From positions 1 to 64,000 of the IMG/VR virus record IMGVR_UViG_3300028895_000704: a DNA stretch of 64,000 nt; one strand, written 5' to 3'. The DNA comes from a virus. Both the position numbers and the translations under genes were made by a program. The notes under the pieces were generated by a model. It had not been told where the DNA came from, ran no database searches, and saw only the letters and a list, made by a program, of their open reading frames with translations. Below are positions 50,759 through 58,664 of this stretch, in pieces (the stretch's first letter is position 1; the number at the start of each line of letters is the position of its first letter).

Positions 50759-53566
50759 ATGCCATCACCATTCAAGAAGATCAGGACCGCAATGGACGGG
50801 CTCGCCCGCCTTGCGCGTAACCTGGACTGGAATTCTCGTCTGCAGCCAGGCTCCGCCGCCGGACAAAACCCGGTGTCTGACCCTGCCGGTGCGATCACTG
50901 CGCACAACACCGACCTGGCTGCCTCCAGCACGGTACAGTACGGCTTCGTCATCGACGCGCTGCCCAGCGTCCGCTGCTACCGTGTCCAACCCGAGAACGG
51001 CGGGCCTGTCATCGACTGCTCGCTCGGTATGCGTGGCACCGTCTCTCCGATGGGCTCCTACGACGCCGACACCCTCATCGCCGGTACGCACGTCCGGTAC
51101 GTCCAACAGAAGAACGACCCGACCGGCCTGATCGTCGCCATCGAACCGATGTACATGTACGATCCGCGGCTGTTCTACGGCGACGTGATCTCACAGGGTT
51201 CCAACACCGGGCTCAACGTAGAGACCGGCTTCCACGAAGTCTTCCTGCTTGGCGGGTTCCAGGGTCCCATGTCCCTGAACGGCGGCGTCACCGACTATGC
51301 CGGCCGCACCCCGTTTGACAGCCTGGAGATCGGTGAGTTCAACCGATCGATGGAGACCGGGCTGATGCTCCACATGGACCCGTACATGGCGTTCATGCGT
51401 GCCGACGAGTGGTCCGGGCTGTGGATGTTCTACTGGGACGGCCTCGTCCGTCTGTCAGGGCAGAACTTCCAGCGGTGGACAAGCGGATCCGAGCTCGAGT
51501 CGTACGACGACGAAGGCGAGCACATGTGGTACAAGGGCATCGCCACGTACCCGTGGGAACACATGGGCCAGCTCCAGGGTCCCGACTCCAGCGTCCTGCA
51601 GGAGCGTTCCGCCGACGTCACACAGAACACGGCGCCCTACTACGCCAGGTTCGAGCCGGACAACGACGATCTGCAGCCGTTCCACCGGTTCCGCGAGTAC
51701 GCTGGCTACCTCGGCCAGGGCCAGAAGAAGATGATGTGTGCGCCGCTGCAGACCGGCACAGACTACCAGATGCTCTACAGCGACCAGGACTACGAGCCGA
51801 TCGGTCTGCACGAACAGAACATCGACATGGCGGGCCACTGGTCGGTGCGTACGGCCTCCGGCATCACCATCGCCAAGCGCCCGATCCTCCCGGTGCCGAA
51901 GCGCATCAGGGATGTGACGCACTACGCTGGCGACCAGCCGTCGACGTACAAGGCCTCGTCGCAGTACGGCTCGGGCTCCGCCCACAAGATGCAGCCGCTG
52001 CCGACCGTCGCGTCCGGCGAGTTCGCCATGTCCGCGGCCGCCACCGTCATGGATCACCACGCATACCTGTTCAACTGGAGCAGCGCGCACCCGTTCCATT
52101 ACCACAGTGACGACTACTACTACCCAGAAGAGTCGGGATACGACCACATCTCGACGAACCAGGAGATTCCGACCTGGGGCGATCTCAACGTGGACACCTC
52201 ATGGTATCTCGGCGACCCGTCGTATAACTCGTACACGCTGGATCACCGGTCGGACAACACCAAGAACATTTACCACAGCACAGCCTATCTCACGCTGTTA
52301 GAGGAAGGCGGCGTGCTGCTAGGCGACGGTTGGGGCTCTGAGATCCGGATGTCGAACGGCTGCATCTTCATCGACGCGCCGGGCGATATTTTCATGTCCT
52401 CGGGCCGTAACCTTATTGGGTGGGGTGGTCGTGACATCTGCTGGCGCGCCTGGAACTGTGTGGATGTCACGGCCAACGAGAAGGACGTGCGCATCAAGGC
52501 CGAGAAGAACTGCTGGATCTTGGCTGGCAACAGCGAGGCCACCGGCGAGAGTCAGGGCGGCGTCATCATCGAATGCCGCGCGGACGGTCCGCCGAAATAC
52601 GACTTCTACAACAACACCGGCGAAGACGTTGAGGCCAACGGGATCATCTTCAAGGCGCTGGGTACTGAGATCATCGGCTGGGCGGAGAGCATCTACCTGC
52701 GTACGCGAGGTCCGGCTGTCGACTCCAAGTCGGCTGGCGACTCGGGTACGGCCGAAGACCCGCTGCCGAAGGTCGGCGACATCACGCTCGACGCCTACGG
52801 CAAGGGTGATATCGTCACGCGCTCCAACTTCGTGAAGCACTTCGTCCACTGCGCTGTGGCCCATATCTTCCCGGATACGGCTGGCAGCACGGTGCACTTC
52901 TTCACCGAGGACGGGGTCACGCTCGGCGGCGACGTGTACACCGACGGCGACCTGCTGTCGTATGGGTCGCACCTGGCCAAGGGCGACTTCCTGACACCGG
53001 AAGGCCACCACTATTCGACGTCAGGCGGTCTGGTCGGTAAGCTGACCACGGCGAGCGCCGGGAACATCTCGGACGCCATCGACCAAGGGCACCAGTACGA
53101 GATCGCGCTGATCGCCTGGGGCGTCAGCAGCTACGCCAAAGATATGACCCGTATGTGGTACGGGACCTCACGACCTGGTAAAAATGATGTGATCTCCAGC
53201 GTGTGGGTCCACTTGCGGACCGAGGAAGACTACAAGTCGGATGGGTTCTTCCTGTACGAATCCCGCTGGCAACAGATGGCCCGGCTCGGTGGCAGCTCGG
53301 GCACGCAGACCTGGACCGAGAACTACGTTGAGGCAAACCAAGCACACGGCGATATCACGAGCGATGAAACCTACCCGTTCCCGGGTCGCGATCGGTTCCA
53401 AGAGACCGGAAGCGGCAGCCGGACATGGTTGCAGCACGATCTGAAGCTGTACAACATGAGCACCGGGCAGGCAGCGGACCGAGGAAGCACGTACGAGTCG
53501 CCGGTTACGCTCAACAGCCTCAACGACGTGAAGCTCGACGGTAACTACCTAATCATCGGAAAGTAA
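50759..53566 (+). CDS. Baseplate or tail spike protein with OB-like domain and beta-helix-like region
   Basis: 935 residues. Residues about 60-125 (VIDALPSVRCYRVQPENGGP...VRYVQQKND) may be an OB-type domain as at the start of gp5/VgrG spikes. The central region (about 520-640) has short strand repeats rich in Gly and Asp (GGVLLGDGWGSEIRMSNGCIFIDAPGDIFMSS; NLIGWGGRDICWRAWNCVDVTANEKDVRIKAEKNCWIL), a beta-helix-like pattern of the VgrG spike. GTEIIGWAESIYLRTRG continues it. The last 170 residues are more variable. No lysozyme domain is obvious. It lies between the tube and chaperone genes. A cell-puncturing spike is the best call. Confidence 0.68.
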   Translation: MPSPFKKIRTAMDGLARLARNLDWNSRLQPGSAAGQNPVSDPAGAITAHNTDLAASSTVQYGFVIDALPSVRCYRVQPENGGPVIDCSLGMRGTVSPMGSYDADTLIAGTHVRYVQQKNDPTGLIVAIEPMYMYDPRLFYGDVISQGSNTGLNVETGFHEVFLLGGFQGPMSLNGGVTDYAGRTPFDSLEIGEFNRSMETGLMLHMDPYMAFMRADEWSGLWMFYWDGLVRLSGQNFQRWTSGSELESYDDEGEHMWYKGIATYPWEHMGQLQGPDSSVLQERSADVTQNTAPYYARFEPDNDDLQPFHRFREYAGYLGQGQKKMMCAPLQTGTDYQMLYSDQDYEPIGLHEQNIDMAGHWSVRTASGITIAKRPILPVPKRIRDVTHYAGDQPSTYKASSQYGSGSAHKMQPLPTVASGEFAMSAAATVMDHHAYLFNWSSAHPFHYHSDDYYYPEESGYDHISTNQEIPTWGDLNVDTSWYLGDPSYNSYTLDHRSDNTKNIYHSTAYLTLLEEGGVLLGDGWGSEIRMSNGCIFIDAPGDIFMSSGRNLIGWGGRDICWRAWNCVDVTANEKDVRIKAEKNCWILAGNSEATGESQGGVIIECRADGPPKYDFYNNTGEDVEANGIIFKALGTEIIGWAESIYLRTRGPAVDSKSAGDSGTAEDPLPKVGDITLDAYGKGDIVTRSNFVKHFVHCAVAHIFPDTAGSTVHFFTEDGVTLGGDVYTDGDLLSYGSHLAKGDFLTPEGHHYSTSGGLVGKLTTASAGNISDAIDQGHQYEIALIAWGVSSYAKDMTRMWYGTSRPGKNDVISSVWVHLRTEEDYKSDGFFLYESRWQQMARLGGSSGTQTWTENYVEANQAHGDITSDETYPFPGRDRFQETGSGSRTWLQHDLKLYNMSTGQAADRGSTYESPVTLNSLNDVKLDGNYLIIGK

Positions 53567-53575
53567 AGGAAAATC

Positions 53576-54823
53576 ATGGCCAAAGACACCCCACGACGAC
53601 GTTTCCCGCTCCCGCCCACTGCCGAGCAGCGTAAGGCCCAGGCTGCCGCTGCTGCTTCCGTCGGCGCGGAGATGCCTCCGCAACGCCCCGGCAAGATCCT
53701 CGGCAAACTGCCGGTGGATGCCGTGCGCGGAGCTGAAGACCTCACAGAGGACGAACGTGTCCTGCTGGCGCACGCCGGCCACCAAGCTGGCGATCCAGTC
53801 CCGGACCTGTCCACTACCGCAGTCGGCCGCAGGCTGGCAGCGCAGGCCGCGCAGATCGAGCAGGAGGCCTCCGACCTGGCCGGGTTGACGCCGGTAGATC
53901 CGCGCACGCCGCCTATCAAGATGCCCGAGCCAGTCCCGATCGAGGAGCTGCCCGAAGCGGAGCAGCAAGCGCTGGCTGCGCGGATGCTCGAGATGCAGGA
54001 GCTGCAGGTACAGCTGGCCGCCGCCAAGTCGCAGAAGAGCGCCGAAGCCGCGGCCAACGCCATGCCAGCGTCCGTGGCCAGCGCGCCCGGCGGCTTTGCT
54101 GCAGTGCAGCACGCACGGCAGGCGGCAGCGCAGCAGCAGGGCAAGCTCACCATCACCGACGACCTCGGCGATCGGAGCAAGCCGGGCTTCTCGCTGAAGC
54201 AAAAGCCCGCAAAACCCGAGGTTCCGTCGGATCCGGAGCCTGAAATTTATTCACGTGAAGAAAATTCGGAGGCCGGCGGCGCGGTGCCCGAGGATTACGC
54301 CGTGATCTGCCCGCGCTGCTCGTTCGATCTGAACACGGACCTGAACGAGCCGACGGACGCCGACAAAATCGCCTTCGTGGCCTGCATTCTCGGCGGTGAG
54401 CACAGGTTCACGAAGGAGTACTCGTTGTTCGGCGGGAAGATCAAGGTGGTGTTCCGGGCACTGAAGCCGCGCGAGGTCGACACAGCGATCCAACAGGCCG
54501 ACATCGACCTGCAGGCCGACAAGATCGTGAACCTCGTCCAGTACAGCCGGGAAATCGAGCGGTACAAGCTGGCTGCTGGCATTGCTGTCATCGCCCGGCA
54601 GGGCCACACGGAGCTTGAGTTCCCGGAGATCGGAGCGCTCGAGTATGATGAAGAGAACTTCGCCACTCCGGTGGCTGCAATGGACGACTACCTGCACAAC
54701 GAGGTGTTCACCACGGACAGCCTCCGGAAGGTGATCTACAACGCCTGGGCCGAGTTCCTCGGCACCCTGGCAACGCTTGAGGCGAAGGCGGAAGACCCGG
54801 ATTTTTTCTCCGGGATCGCGTAG
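53576..54823 (+). CDS. Tail assembly chaperone, long form precursor (zero frame of a -1 frameshift pair)
   Basis: 415 residues. Residues about 1-220 are low complexity, rich in Ala, Gln, Pro and Glu, with coiled-coil potential. From about 237 (VPEDYAVICPRCSFDLNTDLNEPTDADKIAFVACILGGEHRFTKEYSLF) a compact domain begins, ending with FATPVAAMDDYLHNEVFTTDSLRKVIYNAWAEFLGTLATLEAKAEDPDFFSGIA. Near the end is a slippery T TTT TTC (54802-54808) that would join it to the gene at 54832. This resembles the G and GT chaperones of tailed phages, which bind the tape measure. The AT-rich palindrome copy 4 and a possible internal GTG start (54284) lie at the domain boundary. Confidence 0.7.
   Translation: MAKDTPRRRFPLPPTAEQRKAQAAAAASVGAEMPPQRPGKILGKLPVDAVRGAEDLTEDERVLLAHAGHQAGDPVPDLSTTAVGRRLAAQAAQIEQEASDLAGLTPVDPRTPPIKMPEPVPIEELPEAEQQALAARMLEMQELQVQLAAAKSQKSAEAAANAMPASVASAPGGFAAVQHARQAAAQQQGKLTITDDLGDRSKPGFSLKQKPAKPEVPSDPEPEIYSREENSEAGGAVPEDYAVICPRCSFDLNTDLNEPTDADKIAFVACILGGEHRFTKEYSLFGGKIKVVFRALKPREVDTAIQQADIDLQADKIVNLVQYSREIERYKLAAGIAVIARQGHTELEFPEIGALEYDEENFATPVAAMDDYLHNEVFTTDSLRKVIYNAWAEFLGTLATLEAKAEDPDFFSGIA
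54243..54267 (+). promoter_or_regulatory. AT-rich palindromic element, copy 4 (inside the chaperone gene)
   Basis: AAATTTATTC, then ACGT, then GAAGAAAATTC, ending just before GGAGG (54268-54272). The core TTCACGTGAA is a perfect 10-base palindrome. Eleven bases after GGAGG is an in-frame GTG (54284), so the element lies where an internal translation start would make the C-terminal 179 residues alone. It is the only copy within a coding region. Confidence 0.5.
54796..54814 (+). promoter_or_regulatory. Programmed -1 frameshift site
   Basis: T TTT TTC (54802-54808) is a canonical slippery heptamer in the frame of the gene at 53576, thirteen bases before its stop (TAG at 54821). It lies in the loop of a perfect six-pair stem CCCGGA (54796-54801) / TCCGGG (54809-54814). 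After a -1 shift the frame is open through CTC CGG GAT CGC GTA GCC TGT into the gene at 54832. The product would be about 547 residues. Confidence 0.68.
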
Positions 54824-54831
54824 CCTGTTTG

Positions 54832-55218
54832 ATGATTCAGGCGGCCTGTGAAGGCATGATCGATTTCCGACAGGCCGATCTACGAGATCCCTGGTGGTGG
54901 CGGAAGCTTAGAGTAGTCATCGATTACGTTGGAAGACAGGTGTCAGCCAAGTTGGCGGAGCACAAGTTCCAGTTCAACCTGGCCGTACTGAGTTACCTGA
55001 CGCATAGGGATACGCTCGAGATGCACTGGGACTCAGCAGAGATGCTGCGGTCCCGGCTGTGTCGTAAGCTCGCGCCCTGGCTTAAAGTTGGACCCGAGGA
55101 CGTAAAGGAGACGTTGAAGGAAATGCGTGACCGCTACATCGAAACCTGGGGCGATCCGAACGATCCTACTTACCAGGCGGAGATGCAGCGCCTGATCCAG
55201 CACTGGAGGACTAAGTAA
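54832..55218 (+). CDS. Tail assembly chaperone C-terminal extension (-1 frame)
   Basis: About 128 residues if started at ATG 54832; a TTG at 54829 is also in frame. No good ribosome site precedes it, and the frame is open from the slippery site at 54802, so it is most likely translated by -1 frameshift from the previous gene. Contains WWWRKLRVVIDYVGRQVSAKLAEHKFQFNLAVLSYL and a helical tail. The next gene, a tape measure protein, starts at its stop codon (TAATG). The order chaperone, extension, tape measure is the classic arrangement. Confidence 0.72.
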   Translation: MIQAACEGMIDFRQADLRDPWWWRKLRVVIDYVGRQVSAKLAEHKFQFNLAVLSYLTHRDTLEMHWDSAEMLRSRLCRKLAPWLKVGPEDVKETLKEMRDRYIETWGDPNDPTYQAEMQRLIQHWRTK

Positions 55219-57719
55219 TGTCCATGGGGTATCAAGCACCGGGGTTTCAGCCGCCGTACATGTCACCGTTCGGTTCGCCGAATCTGTTTCCCGGTATGAA
55301 TCCGCTGATCGGTATGGGCGCGCAGTTCGGGGCGGGCATGCTAGCGCCTGGCATGCAGATGGGCCAGTTCATGCCCAACCAGAGCTTCATGAACACGCTG
55401 GAAGCTCAACAGTTCCAGCGGATGCAGATGGGGCTCTCCAGTACGATCGGTGCGAGCGGTGCCGCGGCAGACGTGCGGGGCTTGCTCGGCGGGCTCGGCA
55501 TGAGCGGGATGCTGGCCGGGCACGGTACGCCTGGGTTCGCGCAGCAGAGCCAACAGATCGGCCAGATTGCTGGGCAGATCCTGCCGTTCGCAAGTATGGC
55601 GGCGCCTGGGCTGGCTGATGCCCTTGGCCCCGGCATGGGTCAGATGCAGTTCGCGCAGCAGCTGGGCGGCATGTTCCGCCCACAGATGGCTGCTCCGAAC
55701 ATGCCCGGTACCGGTGTCAGCATGATGGACACGCAGATGCGTGTGCAGAACCTGACCCAGAACGTGTACCGCAGCCTGTTCCACGATGCGGCAGGCAACC
55801 AGGTCCGTCGACCGCAGGCGACACACGGTTTCGGGATCGGGCAGACTGGATCCATCATCGCCGAAGCGCAGCGTCAGGGTCTCGGCCCGGGGAACCTGCT
55901 GGAAGGCGACTTCAACCAGGACGCGCAGTCACTCAACCAGTTCGCACAGCAGATCACCTCGCCGATCAGCGCCATCCGTGACGTGTTTGGTCCGGGTCTG
56001 ACGACCTCGCAGCAGTTCCAGGCGCTGAACCTGGTGACGCTGAGCGGTACGAGCCGCGAGGAGCTCGGCGATCTCGGTATGCAAGTGCGGCAGTTCAAGC
56101 AGCTGGCACGTGCTGGCTACGGTGACGACCCCGGCGCGTTCGGCAAAGCGATCGGGCTGCAGCAGATGGCGGGCCAGCGGTCGCTCGAACAGGGCGGCGA
56201 CATCAGCTCTGGTGTCATCGCAGGGCAACACGCGCTGGCGATGGGTGCTGTCGCCGGGCAGCTCGGCGGGCAGGCGCTGATGGAGTCGCGTACTAGTAAG
56301 GCCCAGCTCATGCAGAAGGACGCGCTGCTGACAGCACAGGCTGCCAACAGCCCGGTTGCCGACCAGATGGCTGCGCTCATGCGTATGGGCGAGGAAGGCA
56401 TGCTCTCCGGCCAAGCCAAGGCGAAGTACGAAGAGCTGATGAAGGGCAACTATCGGTACATGGAGGAGGGCGACTTCCGCGAGATGCTCGTGAACAGCGG
56501 CGTCGACCCGAAAGTGGCGGCCATCATCCGCAACCAGCGTGAGGACAACCTCATGCGGTACGGCGACAAGGTGGCACAGTCCGCCCGGAACCAGCAGTGG
56601 GACGTGGATATTAAGCAGTCCCTGACACGGAACATCGCCAACACCCTGAGCGCCGTCGGCGGCAAGCGCGGGCTGTCTGGTCAACTGGCCATGCAGGCCG
56701 GTGCCGTCGTGTCGGATGCAATCCGAGAGAGTGCCGGCCAGTCGCGGGAGGAAGTGCAGGCAGAGGCCACCGCACGACTCAAGGAGTTGGGCTTCAGCGA
56801 CAGTGATGCCCGGACGGCGTCCTCACTGGCGCTGAGCGAAGCCACTCGTACTGCCCAGCAGTTCGGCTTCTCCAGCTTCGGCGAGGCGGCGCTGCTGAAC
56901 AACGAGCAGATCCTCGATCGAGTGCAGGAGCAGCAGGCCATCGCCAAGCGTAAGGCCGAAGCCGAAGCGCGTACGGCAGCGGTCGGACAAGACCAGCCGC
57001 TCGAACGCGTCGTCGACGCGATCAAGGGCGGTGACACGTCGGCCGCGACGATCATCGCCAAGCTGCTCGGCGGACTCGGCGTCGATCAGGAGAAGATCCA
57101 GGCGATCATCGGTGACATCGAGAAGAGCGAGGATAAGGAATCCAAGAAGGACACGAAGGAGAAGGTCAAGGACGAAAAGAAGAAGATCGACATGGAGCTG
57201 CGTGACGAACGCAAGAAGCTGGAAGGCCTCGAGGCTGCCATTGCCGAGGGTGAAGCTGAAGGTGTCGGCGAGCTGAAGTTCGCGCGGTCGCGCGCGGAGC
57301 GGTCGCGAAAGCGCATCGAAGAGCTGGAAGCAAAGTCTGAGGGTTTCCAGAGTGCAGAAGACAAGCGACAAGCCGACCTCCGTAAGGACGCCGAACGGAT
57401 CTTCGGTAAGGAAGAAGTCGCAAAGATGGACAAGCAAGAGCGCGACGCGGCGATCGCTCGAAGCGAAGCGGCGAATCGTGAGGCTGCAGCCAAAGGCTTT
57501 TTCACCGGCGAGGGCGGTGACGACTCCACTATAAAACCTGTCTCGCAGCAGGACGATACCTCACAGGACGGCGGGGCTGTCGGCGGCGGCGAGGCTGGTA
57601 AGGGCGTCACGCAGGTTGAAGTCGTCAACCAGGTCAACACGGTTGTCAACGACAACGAGGACGTTGACACAGGTTCTACTGAAGGTCAAAACTTGGATTC
57701 AGCAACGAACCCAGGGTAA
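55218..57719 (+). CDS. Tape measure protein
   Basis: 833 residues. The first 100 residues are rich in Met, Gly, Pro and Gln (FGSPNLFPGMNPLIGMGAQFGAGML). Long helical stretches follow, then a strongly charged coiled coil from about 640 to 740 (EKSEDKESKKDTKEKVKDEKKKIDMELRDERKKLEGLEAA). The C-terminal 80 residues are polar and apparently disordered. Length, helicity, coiled coil and position directly after the frameshifted chaperone pair support tape measure. No lytic enzyme domain was recognised. No strong transmembrane helix was seen, though residues about 90-150 are Gly/Ala-rich and hydrophobic. Confidence 0.82.
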   Translation: MSMGYQAPGFQPPYMSPFGSPNLFPGMNPLIGMGAQFGAGMLAPGMQMGQFMPNQSFMNTLEAQQFQRMQMGLSSTIGASGAAADVRGLLGGLGMSGMLAGHGTPGFAQQSQQIGQIAGQILPFASMAAPGLADALGPGMGQMQFAQQLGGMFRPQMAAPNMPGTGVSMMDTQMRVQNLTQNVYRSLFHDAAGNQVRRPQATHGFGIGQTGSIIAEAQRQGLGPGNLLEGDFNQDAQSLNQFAQQITSPISAIRDVFGPGLTTSQQFQALNLVTLSGTSREELGDLGMQVRQFKQLARAGYGDDPGAFGKAIGLQQMAGQRSLEQGGDISSGVIAGQHALAMGAVAGQLGGQALMESRTSKAQLMQKDALLTAQAANSPVADQMAALMRMGEEGMLSGQAKAKYEELMKGNYRYMEEGDFREMLVNSGVDPKVAAIIRNQREDNLMRYGDKVAQSARNQQWDVDIKQSLTRNIANTLSAVGGKRGLSGQLAMQAGAVVSDAIRESAGQSREEVQAEATARLKELGFSDSDARTASSLALSEATRTAQQFGFSSFGEAALLNNEQILDRVQEQQAIAKRKAEAEARTAAVGQDQPLERVVDAIKGGDTSAATIIAKLLGGLGVDQEKIQAIIGDIEKSEDKESKKDTKEKVKDEKKKIDMELRDERKKLEGLEAAIAEGEAEGVGELKFARSRAERSRKRIEELEAKSEGFQSAEDKRQADLRKDAERIFGKEEVAKMDKQERDAAIARSEAANREAAAKGFFTGEGGDDSTIKPVSQQDDTSQDGGAVGGGEAGKGVTQVEVVNQVNTVVNDNEDVDTGSTEGQNLDSATNPG

Positions 57720-57723
57720 TAAC

Positions 57724-58176
57724 ATGGCATACATATTTCCATCATACGTCGGCGTACCCGGCGTCGTGTCTGACCCGAAGGCCGCACCGATGCAGTTCTC
57801 GCTGGGCGGCTGGACGGGCTTCCCGGCTACGCACTGTGTGCTGACCGGAGTCGCAGGCAACACAATGGGCAACTTCCAGTTCCTCCTGACGCTGCGGAAC
57901 TTCACCTACGTCTACGTCTTCGGCGAGAAGATGGGTGACTTCGTCGTCAACGGGATGGCGCTGGCCGGAGACTGCCCAAACGCAGGACCGCACGGCATGA
58001 ACAAGGCCATCGAGTACTACAACACGTACGCGATCTCGGTGACCGGCACGCCCGTCGTGGTCAACATGGCCGGGTGGGCTGCATGGGCGTTCGTCATCGC
58101 GGCGAACTTCACCGCCAACAACCCGCGGTCCGGCATCGGGCAATTCACATTCAAACTGAAGACCATCACGCAATGA
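57724..58176 (+). CDS. Tail or baseplate protein of unknown type
   Basis: 150 residues from ATG 57724, just after the tape measure stop; upstream in-frame ATG at 57616 lies inside that gene. Begins MAYIFPSYVGVPGVVSDPKAAPMQFSLGGWTGFPATHCVLTG, with many hydrophobic strands (FQFLLTLRNFTYVYVFGEKMGDFVVNGMAL; TPVVVNMAGWAAWAFVIAANF). Looks like an all-beta virion protein. It overlaps the next start by ATGA. A place between tape measure and hub fits a tail-tip adaptor, but the family is not recognised. Confidence 0.65.
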   Translation: MAYIFPSYVGVPGVVSDPKAAPMQFSLGGWTGFPATHCVLTGVAGNTMGNFQFLLTLRNFTYVYVFGEKMGDFVVNGMALAGDCPNAGPHGMNKAIEYYNTYAISVTGTPVVVNMAGWAAWAFVIAANFTANNPRSGIGQFTFKLKTITQ

Positions 58177-58664
58177 TAAACCACGTACGTACATTGCTGC
58201 TGAATGAACCGGCGGCCGCGCTCGACGGTCCGTACGAGGAGTACGTCCCCGAGGAGTCCCGTACGCTCGCACTGCCACCTGTGTTGGCACGTGTCTACGG
58301 CATCCTGTTCCCGACCAGCGACAGAGCTGCCAAGAACTACCGGCTGGCACAGCTGATGGCGCTGTACCACTCGTGTCCGGACCTGGAATACTTCGTCTTG
58401 GACAAGGACAAGCGGATCAGCTACGAGCCGCGAGGGGAAGCGCTGCAGCTTCGTCGACTGGCGACGCTCGGAGACCTCCAGGACCTGGTGTTCGCGATGA
58501 ACCTGTCGCCCGACGAGATCGACGAGCTGTTTGGTTCGCCGCGTTTGTCGCCGTACGATACGTTCCACTACTTCTGGAAGGAGATGTGTTTCTTCCCGTA
58601 CAAGGTCGCAGGCATCACACTGGCGCTGGCGTACCGCATGGATGAACTGAGGGAGAAAAGCTAA
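58173..58664 (+). CDS. Unknown baseplate-module protein
   Basis: 163 residues from ATG 58173, overlapping the previous stop (ATGA). Sequence MINHVRTLLLNEPAAALDGPYEEYVPEESRTLALPPVLARVYGILFPTSDRAAKNYRLAQLMAL, with later FGSPRLSPYDTFHYFWKEMCFFPYKVAGITLALAYRMDEL. Mostly helical. Its stop overlaps the hub gene start (TAATG), so it is coupled to both neighbours. Role unknown; a baseplate or hub chaperone is possible. Confidence 0.6.
   Translation: MINHVRTLLLNEPAAALDGPYEEYVPEESRTLALPPVLARVYGILFPTSDRAAKNYRLAQLMALYHSCPDLEYFVLDKDKRISYEPRGEALQLRRLATLGDLQDLVFAMNLSPDEIDELFGSPRLSPYDTFHYFWKEMCFFPYKVAGITLALAYRMDELREKS

Noticed and set aside
50682-51131. 149-codon + strand open frame overlapping the spike gene
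   Set aside because: It begins inside the hairpin after the tube gene and continues in a wrong frame of the 50759 gene; Arg/Ser/Thr-rich composition typical of a shadow.
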